Shown: positions 8,490-15,979, numbered from the stretch's first letter. The stretch: 36,406 bases of DNA from Candidatus Omnitrophota bacterium (GCA_021159015.1 JAGGSQ010000067.1:1-36406); one strand, 5' to 3'. A program made the numbers and translations. The notes: generated by a model from the letters alone, not told the origin.

Positions 8490-9239
8490 CTATTGTTTCT
8501 TTATGACTTTTGCCACTTCATCAAAGTAAGCGCCAAAGGTCATATCAGTAAGTATGTCATTTTCAATAAGTTGCAAAAACAGCGCTTTAAAACATTTTCG
8601 CCTTCTACTATAGCCGGCAACTGTGCCAATATTAATTTTATATTGCAAACAAAGCTCTCTCCAGATTTGCCAGTAGTCAGCCTCAGACATATACCTGTAT
8701 AAATTCAAATCTACAAACATATCTACTAAAATCTTTTCCAAAGAGGCCATTATCCCCTTATGAGGAGAACGCCTTACCATCTTGCGCACCACCACAGGGT
8801 TAGAAGAAATGGACAGCTTCTTAAAGAAATTTCTGCTACGCTTCTCTATAAAAACATCCCGATAATTCTTAGAGACAGCTTCAGAAAAGGGGTAAAGCAG
8901 TTCTTTTCCTGTTTCTATAAAAGTCAAATAATGAGCCTGCGTATGATGATATAAAGATTGCAATTGGCGCGTATCCCAGATTATAAAATCGGCAAAAGGG
9001 AAATCTTTCTTAAGCAATCTTGCTATTGTTTCGACTCTGCTTACAGAAAAAATCTGAAATTCTCTCTTTAGGGTAGTGTAAACACCGCGGCCTGCCTCAA
9101 AAATAATGCCTTGTTTTTTAAAGGTTAAAAGATAATTTTTAGCGAGTCGGATATCAATTTTCTTGTTTTTTACAAGAGAACGTAGAGAAAAATATTTGTT
9201 TTTCTTTATATAATCAAGAATACTCTCTTTGATAGTCAC
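8490..9239 (-). CDS. AbiEi-like antitoxin / transcriptional regulator with winged helix
   Basis: The 249-residue protein starts with a winged-helix DNA-binding domain (residues about 1-65, ILDYIKKNKYFSLRSLVKNK through GIIFEAGRGVYTT). It continues with a domain containing DFIIWDTRQLQSLYHH, as in the AbiEi-like proteins that pair with AbiEii nucleotidyltransferases. It directly precedes the toxin gene with one base between, the standard arrangement. AbiEi proteins repress their own operon by binding inverted repeats and counter the toxin. The start is GTG at 9239 with AAAAGGA about ten bases upstream. The stop is TAG, which shows that TAG terminates translation in this island. It appears intact although its toxin is broken, which is the tolerable combination for the cell. 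Confidence 0.75.
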   Translation of the reverse strand: MTIKESILDYIKKNKYFSLRSLVKNKKIDIRLAKNYLLTFKKQGIIFEAGRGVYTTLKREFQIFSVSRVETIARLLKKDFPFADFIIWDTRQLQSLYHHTQAHYLTFIETGKELLYPFSEAVSKNYRDVFIEKRSRNFFKKLSISSNPVVVRKMVRRSPHKGIMASLEKILVDMFVDLNLYRYMSEADYWQIWRELCLQYKINIGTVAGYSRRRKCFKALFLQLIENDILTDMTFGAYFDEVAKVIKKQ

Positions 9240-9256
9240 TATTTCCGCATCCTTTT
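9233..9256. repeat. Leader copy A flanking the AbiE module
   Basis: The minus-strand sequence AAAAGGATGCGGAAATAGTG followed by ACTA spans the helicase stop and the AbiEi start. About 18 of 22 aligned positions equal copy B at 7418-7440. This suggests the AbiE pair was inserted between helicase and methyltransferase with duplication of the junction. Confidence 0.4.
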
Positions 9257-11669
9257 AAACCTGCTTTTCTCCCATTCTTAAAATATCCTCGCCATTAATT
9301 AAATAACGTACTATCTCTATTCTTTCCTGAGCCTTAAGATTACGAGCAGGATTCTGCACTATGAGCAATTGGAGATTTTCTGAAGCATTGAAAACCACAT
9401 AAAGATAATAATCATCGCCGAATCTCTGGGCCTTAAACCATTCGTTTTGAGTCAAGGCAATATCTCCTGTCTTTGCGCGCGCCTTTACTTCAATATAGCG
9501 GATATTGCCCTGAGTATCTTTAGAGCGGATATCAAAGCCCAAATTCTCTAAAGAAACATCTTCGGGGAATCTCCCCTGTTTCTTTTCGTATTCAAAGGCA
9601 GCCTGCATACCGATTTTTTCTATTTCTTCATCACTTGCCATAAAATCTTTCTTTTCCCTGGGCGGCTCTACCCTAATAATGCCTACAAACCTAGGCATAT
9701 TCATAGTAAGATTTTTCTCTTTTTGTATCTGGTCTTGTAAATCCGCCTTGGCCTTTTCGTATTTAGACTTGCGCTCCTGTTTATTGTATATGGCAAGGTC
9801 AACGTTTTCTCCCTTCTCCTTGCGAAAATTCAATTTTATCAATTCCCCGTCTAATTTCATTATAAAATGCTCTAAAGATTTAATTCCGTATTTTTGTTTA
9901 ATCTCAGCCTGGCGCTTGCGTTCTTTTAGAATCTCCTCTTTATATTCTTCAAGTTTATTGATAGCCGAATTTAGGCTCTTGTTTTTTAATAAATCAACAT
10001 CTACCGGCTCCGAAGTATTAGGAGAACCTTCTGCAAAATCCCATATAATAGAAGGGTCAACTGGCATTATTTTATCTGTATCAGTTAAAGGAATATAAAA
10101 CGCAAAAAGCCTCCTGCCGGCAATTTTGCCGCTTCCGTCCTGCAATTGGCCTTCATAAAAAATAATATAACCGTCTTTTCTGCCGTCGGGATCAATAAAA
10201 ACTGCGCCTTCCAAAAGGCTCCGGGAAAATTCGCCTTCTATCCATCTCATAACTGCCTCAAAAAGAGGGTGCCCAAAAGAGACGAACTCTACATCTTGAT
10301 TCTTAAAAGCAACATCCTTATCAAATGTTGCTCTGGAATATTTCTTATAAACTGGCCCGAGAGATTTCTTGAACACGTCGTTATCTGCAATCTTGCGAAT
10401 GTCATAAGGAACAGAATCTATCGCTAACAAGTTGTTTTTCAACTCCCTTACTTTCCCGCCGGCTTTTGTAAATGCTTTTTTGAAAAAACTTTCCGTATAC
10501 TCAGGAATAAGGCGGTATTCTTTTGCCTGCTGCTGCATTTCCTTTATTCGTGTATAATCAATAAAGCGCGTAGCAAGGCTTTCATCTAAATTGTCTCTCA
10601 CTTTGGCAATATATTCTTCGTCAACACTGATTTCTATCTCTTTCAATATCTCATCAACATTGCGGGCACTGGCAGCAGCTTCTAATAAAAGCTGACTAAG
10701 GTTTTTATCTGAAAAAACTTCTCCCAAACAATCAAAAACCTTATCTGAGCCTAAAGCCTTTCTGATTTCTTCTATTTTCTTAAATAGTTTATTGAATACT
10801 TTCCCTTCGCGCGTATCTTCAGCCACAAGGTTAAATATAAATACTTCCTTATCCTGCCCATAACGATGAATTCTGCCCATTCTTTGTTCAAGCCTATTGG
10901 GATTCCAGGGAATATCGTAATTAATCATAAGATGGCAGAACTGAAGATTTATACCTTCGCCGGCGGCCTCAGTAGCGATAAGAATTTGCGCTTTTTCCTT
11001 AAAAATATGCTCTGCTTTTATTCTATCTGCAAGCGTCATACCGCCATAAATAGTAACAGTGGAATATCCCCATTGCTTAATCTTTTTCTCAAGATAAAAC
11101 AAGGTATCCTTTGATTCTGTAAAAACAATTATTTTTTTATCCCCGGGTTCTGTATATTTCTGGCTTAATTCTTCCAGCGAATCTTTTAAGCTTTTTAACT
11201 TTATTTCATCTTCATCTTCAATAATGCTTTCTGCCTTAGTAATAAGTGCGGAGATGGTTTCTATTTCTAACTTTAATTCTTCCTTAGTCTCGGCAACACT
11301 TAATGTCTCCCAAATTTCTTCCTGTTTCCATCTGTTTTCCTCATTTAAATCTTCTATCTCGTCCATATCTAACAATTTAAGTTTTTCGTCATGAATCTTC
11401 TCGCTTTTCTCTATTAAATCCTGAAGTCGTTTTTTTCGTCTCTCTAAAGACCTTAAAAGGGCATAAATACTAGAAGCCATTCTTCGCTGTAAAATCACCA
11501 GAGCAAAGGCAATGTTGCGTTTTTTATCTTTGCTTAAAGCCAGATTGTATTGCGAACTAACATAGCGCGATAACTCATTATAAAGGTCTTTTTCCTGCGG
11601 CGAATTAGTCCCCAAATTAAAAGTTTTGGTTATTACATACCGTGGAAGAAAAAGCGGTTTTTCCCTCAA
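9255..11669 (-). CDS. SNF2-family helicase, C-terminal part with DUF3883 domain (frameshifted)
   Basis: This frame continues the helicase begun at 12606. It contains a helicase C-terminal domain: KKIIVFTESKDTL (178-190), ILIATEAAGEGINLQ (229-243) and NRLEQRMGRIHRYGQ (258-272, motif VI). A Lys/Glu-rich coiled region (75-175) lies between the two ATPase halves. The last 120 residues, with LGFDIRSKDTQGNIRYIEVK, are a DUF3883 domain, a nuclease-fold-like module often fused to defence helicases. The family sequence FEGKPLFLPRYV is recovered only by dropping one A from the A5 run at 11658-11662, so this part is not translated from the true start as the sequence stands. The full gene would encode about 1116 residues. 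It resembles DrmD of class 1 DISARM in layout, but I would not assign that name without alignment. Confidence 0.8.
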   Translation of the reverse strand: MREKPLFLPRYVITKTFNLGTNSPQEKDLYNELSRYVSSQYNLALSKDKKRNIAFALVILQRRMASSIYALLRSLERRKKRLQDLIEKSEKIHDEKLKLLDMDEIEDLNEENRWKQEEIWETLSVAETKEELKLEIETISALITKAESIIEDEDEIKLKSLKDSLEELSQKYTEPGDKKIIVFTESKDTLFYLEKKIKQWGYSTVTIYGGMTLADRIKAEHIFKEKAQILIATEAAGEGINLQFCHLMINYDIPWNPNRLEQRMGRIHRYGQDKEVFIFNLVAEDTREGKVFNKLFKKIEEIRKALGSDKVFDCLGEVFSDKNLSQLLLEAAASARNVDEILKEIEISVDEEYIAKVRDNLDESLATRFIDYTRIKEMQQQAKEYRLIPEYTESFFKKAFTKAGGKVRELKNNLLAIDSVPYDIRKIADNDVFKKSLGPVYKKYSRATFDKDVAFKNQDVEFVSFGHPLFEAVMRWIEGEFSRSLLEGAVFIDPDGRKDGYIIFYEGQLQDGSGKIAGRRLFAFYIPLTDTDKIMPVDPSIIWDFAEGSPNTSEPVDVDLLKNKSLNSAINKLEEYKEEILKERKRQAEIKQKYGIKSLEHFIMKLDGELIKLNFRKEKGENVDLAIYNKQERKSKYEKAKADLQDQIQKEKNLTMNMPRFVGIIRVEPPREKKDFMASDEEIEKIGMQAAFEYEKKQGRFPEDVSLENLGFDIRSKDTQGNIRYIEVKARAKTGDIALTQNEWFKAQRFGDDYYLYVVFNASENLQLLIVQNPARNLKAQERIEIVRYLINGEDILRMGEKQV

Positions 11670-12606
11670 AATCTTTCAAATCTTCTTTAACTCGCCTGAT
11701 AAACAAAGGGTTATCTTTATTCTTGATTGATTCCTGAACCATTTTTGCCGTAGCAAAAAATCCCGGTTCTAACAAATCAAGAAATAGCCTGAAATTTTCC
11801 GAATCGCCCTTATGAGGAATGGCGGTTAAAAACAACAAATGGTCGCTTATTTTTGACAATACCTCTCCCAGTTTATATCGGGCAGTCTTGTCCAATTGTC
11901 CTCCATAACGATAAGCACTCATTTTATGCGCCTCATCAACAACAATAAGGTCAAAATGCACCGCAGATATAGAAGGCAGAATATCGTCTTGTTTTAAGAA
12001 ATCAATAGAGGTAATTATTTGATTTTCTCTTTGCCATACATTCTCGGCATAAAAAGAATGCAAGATTCCTCTGTCAACAGCAATAAAAGATTCCTCAAAT
12101 TTATCAGACAATTCCCTTATCCATTGGTCTCTTATATGGCCGGGGGTAACTATTAATACCCTATTTACAAGATGGCGCAGTTTAAGTTCTTTAATAATTA
12201 ATCCTGCCATTATTGTTTTCCCGGCACCAGGGTCATCGGCAATAAGAAATCTTATTCTGGGCAATTTCAACACCCGCCCGTAGACTGCCTCTATTTGATG
12301 AGGAAGGGGGTCTATTTTTGATACATTCATCGCCAAAAGCGGGTCATACAAAGAAGCAAAACGGTAGCGTATATTTTCTAAAGCCAAGAAAACCTGCCAA
12401 GCCTCCTGCGAGAATTTGGTATTTTGTATTTTAATAAAAGATTCGTTTAATTCTCTTTTGGGAACTAGCTGGTCAACAGAATTGTGCGAATTCAGCATTA
12501 TCCCAATTATATGAAGATAATCCCCAACTTCTTCAACATGTTTTATCTCCACAGGTTCCGGCCAACGATAACTTTTAACAATATCGCCTTTTTCCATACT
12601 ATACAT
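11617..12606 (-). CDS. SNF2-family helicase, N-terminal ATPase part (frameshifted)
   Basis: Residues 123-131 (ADDPGAGKT) are Walker A, DEAH at 224-227 is the Walker B/motif II box, and LTAIPHKGD at 260-268 is motif III. Earlier, residues 96-105 (SKIDPLPHQIEA) form the Q-motif region. These mark a SNF2/RapA-like DNA translocase. The frame goes wrong after RRVKEDLKDFEGK, where five A residues (11662-11658 on the minus strand) replace the expected four. The product then ends in an unrelated 12-residue tail. Thus the ATPase lobe lacks its second half. It is the first gene of the island operon; the start may be ATG 12606 or 12597, and neither has a strong ribosome binding site. Motor proteins of this kind in restriction-like systems translocate along non-self DNA. 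Confidence 0.8.
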   Translation of the reverse strand: MYSMEKGDIVKSYRWPEPVEIKHVEEVGDYLHIIGIMLNSHNSVDQLVPKRELNESFIKIQNTKFSQEAWQVFLALENIRYRFASLYDPLLAMNVSKIDPLPHQIEAVYGRVLKLPRIRFLIADDPGAGKTIMAGLIIKELKLRHLVNRVLIVTPGHIRDQWIRELSDKFEESFIAVDRGILHSFYAENVWQRENQIITSIDFLKQDDILPSISAVHFDLIVVDEAHKMSAYRYGGQLDKTARYKLGEVLSKISDHLLFLTAIPHKGDSENFRLFLDLLEPGFFATAKMVQESIKNKDNPLFIRRVKEDLKDFEGKTAFSSTVCNNQNF

Positions 12607-12732
12607 ATCACAATCTTACTGCTAGGACCCCTAAGCTCATTAATGTTTTTATTTTACCTCTCTTCCTTCAGACTTTCCAGCCATTTTCCCGCCTCTTTTA
12701 CATCCTAAGTTTATATACCAGATTATTCTCTC

Positions 12733-12769
12733 ATTCGTGCGAATGTGCGAATATTAAATCTATTAAATC
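12733..12769. promoter_or_regulatory. Operator-like palindrome and tandem repeats upstream of the island
   Basis: ATTCGTGCGAAT (12733-12744) is a perfect 12-base palindrome. Its right half is repeated as a tandem octamer GTGCGAAT-GTGCGAAT (12737-12752). It is followed by ATTAAATC-T-ATTAAATC (12753-12769). Such clustered symmetric repeats ahead of a first gene suit a repressor site, for example for the AbiEi-like regulator encoded downstream; the assignment is inference. Confidence 0.3.
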
Positions 12770-12785
12770 CGCCCCTTTCTGCCAA

Positions 12786-12855
12786 CTGCAACATTTAAGG
12801 ACGTACCTATTTGGTTGCAGATGCAACATATAAGGACGTACCTGTATGGTTGCAG
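12786..12855. repeat. Two exactly tandem 35-bp hairpin repeats
   Basis: Copies at 12786-12820 and 12821-12855 abut without a spacer and agree at 31 of 35 positions. Each is bounded by TGCAAC and GTTGCA inverted ends and shares the core AAGGACGTACCT, whose AGG/CCT can pair around ACGTA. Mismatches fall mainly in the arms. The symmetry and boundaries suit REP-type elements mobilised by a Y1 (RAYT) transposase, none of which is in the window. Confidence 0.7.
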
Positions 12856-12900
12856 TTTAAACCTTTTTTGTCCACGCGGCAGGTGGGCAAGGTTGGTGGG

Positions 12901-13413
12901 TTATATAACGCCGCTTAAGAATAAAGCGACAAGGGTTTTAGAATCTAAAATTTCTCCGCGGCGCGCCTTTCTTTTAACCTCTCTAAGAGTCAAAACCTTT
13001 ACTTCTATAAGCTCGTCTTTGTCGCCCTGCGGCTTATGCTCAAGCTTTCTAAGACAGCTGGCCTTATAGACAGTCATTTTTTCCGTGCTGTAGCCGCAGG
13101 CAAGATAGATAAGGCCGAGTTTTTCAAAACTGCGGGCAGAAAATCCTATCTCTTCTTTTATCTCCCGCCGCACACAGCTAAGAGGTTTTTCGCCTTTTTC
13201 TAAGGTGCCGGCGGGGATTTCCCATACATATTCTCCTACTACGGGGCGGAACTGGCGGATAAAAATAATCTGAGAGGCAGACAAAAAAGGCAGGACAGCT
13301 ACTGAGCCGGGATGTTTTACATACTCTACTTTTGCCTTATAGCCGTTAGGGTAAAGGCTTTCTTTTCCGTAAACCCTAAGGAATCTGCCCGAAAACAAAA
13401 GTTTACTCTTCAT
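12901..13413 (-). CDS. NUDIX hydrolase, ADP-ribose pyrophosphatase type
   Basis: The 170-residue protein carries a full NUDIX box, GTLEKGEKPLSCVRREIKEE plus IGF, with the metal-binding REIKEE core. EYVWEIPAGTLE just before it is the usual signature of ADP-sugar pyrophosphatases (ADP-ribose or GDP-mannose to sugar phosphate plus nucleotide). KHPGSVAVLPF and QFRPVVGEYVWEIP complete the family pattern. Its start overlaps the last ABC ATPase gene by 11 bp, so it is translationally coupled as the final gene of the long metabolic operon. The exact substrate cannot be told from the sequence; given the GalT-like genes in the same operon, a sugar nucleotide is possible. Confidence 0.88.
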   Translation of the reverse strand: MKSKLLFSGRFLRVYGKESLYPNGYKAKVEYVKHPGSVAVLPFLSASQIIFIRQFRPVVGEYVWEIPAGTLEKGEKPLSCVRREIKEEIGFSARSFEKLGLIYLACGYSTEKMTVYKASCLRKLEHKPQGDKDELIEVKVLTLREVKRKARRGEILDSKTLVALFLSGVI

Positions 13414-14317
13414 TTTTACTCCAATCTTTATAAAGCCAGCAGGCTACCTGCCGGCCGGACCGCCGGAATAAAGGAGGAGAAGTACGGCAAAGAGTCTCCT
13501 GATAAGGGCAGCGGGCTCTAAAAACGCACCCCTTCTCCTCTTCGTCTTTTTTGCTAATTTCTCCCTGCGGCAAAAGCCGACGGGCACACTGCACTAAAAG
13601 CCGGCTGTAGGGATGAAGCGGCTCCTTAATTAACTCGGAAGCAGGAGAAACTTCTACTATCCTGCCCCGGTAAATAACACTAATCTTATCAGCCAAAGCC
13701 CCCAGCATTAATAAATTATGAGAGATAACTATAAAACTTAATTTTTTCTTCTTACGCAAGTCTAAAATAAGCCCTCTTATAGCCGCAGCGGCGATAACAT
13801 CTAAACTGGAGGTCGGCTCGTCGGCAACAATAACTTTTGCCTCTACCGCCAGAGCCCTGGCTAAAGCTACTCTTTGAATCTGGCCGCCCGAAAGCTGATG
13901 AGGAAATCTCTTAAATATCTCTTCCTCTAAGCCTACCTCTTTCAATAAAACATAAGCCTTCTCCTTTGCTTCAGCCTGAGGATACCTCAAACTTAAGACT
14001 TCCTTTAATAAATCTCCCGTGCGGTAATTAGGGCTGAGGGAAGAAAAAGGGTCTTGAAATACCATCTGGATATCAGGAGGAAGCTTAAGATGAGAGGCAT
14101 AACGGACCTCTCCCTCTGTAGGCTTCTCTATCCCGGCAATAATTTTGGCTAAAGTGGTTTTGCCGCAGGAGCTCTCGCCGGCCAGGCCGGCTATTTCAGA
14201 CTCTTCAAGAGAAAAATCGGCGCCTTTAAGGGCAGTTATATAATGGCGGCGGGAGAAATAGCCGCCTCCCTGGTAAACTTTGGTAATCCCTTTTGCCTCT
14301 ATCAAAACTTCATTCAT
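13403..14317 (-). CDS. oppF: Peptide/nickel ABC importer ATP-binding protein (OppF/DppF type)
   Basis: This is one of two ATPases that power oligopeptide import at the inner membrane. Residues 49-56 include Walker A GESSCGKTT (Cys in place of the more common Gly/Ala, which is tolerated). The Q-loop VFQDPF is near 91-96, the signature LSGGQIQRVALARAL near 147-161, Walker B VIVADEP near 167-173, and a switch His follows in VISHNL. The C-terminal oligopeptide-transporter extension is present with CVFRARCPYQETLC. It overlaps oppD by 8 bp and the NUDIX gene by 11 bp. At 304 residues it is near normal length. Substrate could be peptides, nickel or opines; neighbours do not decide. Confidence 0.88.
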   Translation of the reverse strand: MNEVLIEAKGITKVYQGGGYFSRRHYITALKGADFSLEESEIAGLAGESSCGKTTLAKIIAGIEKPTEGEVRYASHLKLPPDIQMVFQDPFSSLSPNYRTGDLLKEVLSLRYPQAEAKEKAYVLLKEVGLEEEIFKRFPHQLSGGQIQRVALARALAVEAKVIVADEPTSSLDVIAAAAIRGLILDLRKKKKLSFIVISHNLLMLGALADKISVIYRGRIVEVSPASELIKEPLHPYSRLLVQCARRLLPQGEISKKDEEEKGCVFRARCPYQETLCRTSPPLFRRSGRQVACWLYKDWSKNEE

Positions 14318-15104
14318 AATCCTGCAGAGCTTCTGCTGCCTCCAGCAAGCTTTGAACGTAAGGATTAGCTGTATCTTTAAGATGAGCTGTATCTGACTCT
14401 TCTACAATCCTGCCTGCTTTTAAAAATACTACCCGCTGAGAAAAATACCTAACCAGGCTTAAATCGTGGGTTATAAATAGAACGGCAAAGCCAAAGCGCT
14501 GCTGCATATTTTTAATTAAACTTAAGATTTCCATCTCAATCGTTACATCCAAATTAGAAGTGGGCTCATCGGCAATGAGTAATTTCGGCCTCTGAGCCAG
14601 GGCCATAGCAATCATTACCCGCTGTGCCTCTCCTCCTGAAAGCTGGTGGGGAAAACTGTAAAGTTTTTTCTCCGCCTCCTTAATCCCTACCAGCTCCAGC
14701 AGGCCGCGGCTTAAATCCAGAGCTTGAGGGTAAGCTTTCTTCTGATTATAAATAAATACCTCTGTCAATTGGGCAGCGATATTAAGAGTAGGATTAAGAA
14801 AACTCGAGGGCTCCTGAAAAATATAGGAAATCTGCCCGTGCAGCATCCTAGAAGACAGAGTATCTTTGCGCAGGGCGGCTAAATCAAACCTTCTCTTCTG
14901 CCAGATTATTTCTCCTCCCAGCTTTAAAGAAGCAGGAAGCAGGCCGGTTAAAGCTAAAGCGAGAGTAGACTTACCCGAACCACTCTCACCTGCCAATGAC
15001 AGGACTTCTCCTGAGAAAATCTGTAAATTTATCCCTTTAAGAATAAATTTCTTTGCCGCAGTCAGAACTTCTATATTTTTTGCACTTAAAATCTCTTCTT
15101 TCAT
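14310..15104 (-). CDS. oppD: Peptide/nickel ABC importer ATP-binding protein (OppD/DppD type)
   Basis: The protein has Walker A GESGSGKSTLALALTG near 37-52, Q-loop IFQEPSSFLNP, signature LSGGEAQRVMIAMALAQ, Walker B LLIADEPTS and the switch His in FITHDL. It pairs with the OppF-type subunit. At 264 residues it is shorter than usual (about 320). It stops right after NPYVQSLLEAAEAL, so the Cys-containing C-terminal extension found in typical OppD, and in its partner here, is missing. The start overlaps the oppC stop in an ATGA, and its end overlaps oppF by 8 bp; the five genes form one operon. Confidence 0.87.
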   Translation of the reverse strand: MKEEILSAKNIEVLTAAKKFILKGINLQIFSGEVLSLAGESGSGKSTLALALTGLLPASLKLGGEIIWQKRRFDLAALRKDTLSSRMLHGQISYIFQEPSSFLNPTLNIAAQLTEVFIYNQKKAYPQALDLSRGLLELVGIKEAEKKLYSFPHQLSGGEAQRVMIAMALAQRPKLLIADEPTSNLDVTIEMEILSLIKNMQQRFGFAVLFITHDLSLVRYFSQRVVFLKAGRIVEESDTAHLKDTANPYVQSLLEAAEALQDYE

Positions 15105-15922
15105 TTATGCAGGCTCTCTCTTATTCCTTCCCCTATTAAGTTAAGCCCCAAAACCGTAAAAAATATGGCCAGCCCCGGAAAAACACTCATCCACCACCCT
15201 ACCCCTAAACATTCTTTTGCCTCCAGAAGAATATTGCCCCAGGAAGCCTGCGGCGGCTGGACTCCCAGCCCTAAAAAGCTCAAAGAACTCTCAATCAGTA
15301 CCGCCACGGCCATAGAAAGAGTAGCATTTACCATTACCGGCCCCCAGGCATTGGGGATAATATGGCGCATAATTACCCGCCGCTGTGAGAGGCCGCAGCT
15401 CAAGGCTGCTATTACAAAATTACGCTGGCGCAGAGAAAGAATCTCAGCTCGAATCAAGCGGGCGGGAGACATCCAGCTGGTAAAGCCGATAATCGCCATA
15501 ATAATATATAACGAAGGATGCCTCGCCAATGCCACCAAGCTTAAAATAAGAAAAAAGGAAGGAAAGCAAAGCATAATATCAATAAAGCGAGAAATAATCT
15601 CATCAATTACCCCTCCGTAGAAACCTGCTATCGAGCCTAAGGCTACTCCTATTAATACAGAAATCCCCACGGCTACAAAACCTACCGCCAAACTCACCCT
15701 CCCCCCGTAAAGCAGGCGCGCCAGAAGGTCTCTTCCTAAAGTATCCGTACCTAAAAGATGGCGGGAAGAAGGAGAAAGAAGAGCCTCTTTTAAGTTTATG
15801 GCATTGGGATTGTAAGAAGTTATAAAGGGGGCAAAAACGCATACAAAGGCTATAAAGAAGATAATAAAAAAACCACTGAGAAAAATGGGGTTTCTAAACA
15901 AATGCTTCATTCCTTGCGCCAT
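15101..15922 (-). CDS. oppC: Peptide/nickel ABC importer permease (OppC/DppC type)
   Basis: An inner-membrane permease with an N-terminal membrane segment (about FFIIFFIAFVCVFAPFI), followed by the ...HLLGTDTLGRDLLARLLYGG motif diagnostic of the OppC family. Later come several membrane helices, and the EAA-like loop near ALSCGLSQRRVIMRHIIPN that contacts the ATPases. The open frame extends back to a TTG at 15946, but those first codons lie within the hairpin repeat at 15939-15971, so I prefer ATG 15922 (MAQGMKHLF); ATG 15910 is also possible. It follows oppB and overlaps oppD by 4 bp. Confidence 0.85.
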   Translation of the reverse strand: MAQGMKHLFRNPIFLSGFFIIFFIAFVCVFAPFITSYNPNAINLKEALLSPSSRHLLGTDTLGRDLLARLLYGGRVSLAVGFVAVGISVLIGVALGSIAGFYGGVIDEIISRFIDIMLCFPSFFLILSLVALARHPSLYIIMAIIGFTSWMSPARLIRAEILSLRQRNFVIAALSCGLSQRRVIMRHIIPNAWGPVMVNATLSMAVAVLIESSLSFLGLGVQPPQASWGNILLEAKECLGVGWWMSVFPGLAIFFTVLGLNLIGEGIRESLHK

Positions 15923-15938
15923 TTTATGTTTATACAAA

Positions 15939-15971
15939 TGCAACAAAATGCTTCGTAAGCGAAATGTTGCA
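15939..15971. repeat. Hairpin repeat with TGCAAC ends between oppB and oppC
   Basis: TGCAACA-aaat-GCTT-cgt-AAGC-gaaa-TGTTGCA is symmetric: a 7-bp outer stem, a 4+4 internal loop and a 4-bp inner stem. The outer ends match those of the tandem repeats at 12786-12855, while the core differs. It lies between the oppB stop and the probable oppC start and could also tune mRNA stability of the two halves of the operon. Confidence 0.6.
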
Positions 15972-15979
15972 CAATTCTT

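Larger units (their letters stand above)
12607..12900. other. Noncoding boundary between the metabolic operon and the defence island
   Basis: This 294-bp stretch has no convincing gene. It holds the two 35-bp hairpin repeats (12786-12855), a palindrome and tandem octamers (12733-12769), and an imperfect hairpin at 12860-12894 (AACCTT...AAGGTT) just after the NUDIX stop that could end the metabolic operon, though no U-tract follows. The island promoter should lie here, since the helicase starts at 12606. TATATAAA near 12710 is a possible -10 box, but I see no -35 at proper spacing. A tiny 11-codon frame (12649-12684) follows GAGGCGGG but resembles nothing known. Confidence 0.6.

Noticed and set aside
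12649-12684. 11-codon small protein gene after GAGGCGGG
   Set aside because: Too short to support and matches nothing; an overlapping frame (KEAGKWLESLKEER) resembles a coiled tail but has a stop just upstream.
12786-12855. CRISPR array
   Set aside because: Only two units, no spacers, and each unit is itself a long inverted repeat; no cas gene is in the window.
12860-12894. Rho-independent terminator of the metabolic operon
   Set aside because: The stem is imperfect and the expected U-run does not follow it on the minus strand; kept only as a note within the intergenic feature.
13403-13470. Insertion of a GCCGG/CCGGC palindrome in the oppF C-terminus
   Set aside because: The stretch encodes PPLFRRSGRQVACWL, which aligns with the normal OppF tail, so it is native coding sequence.
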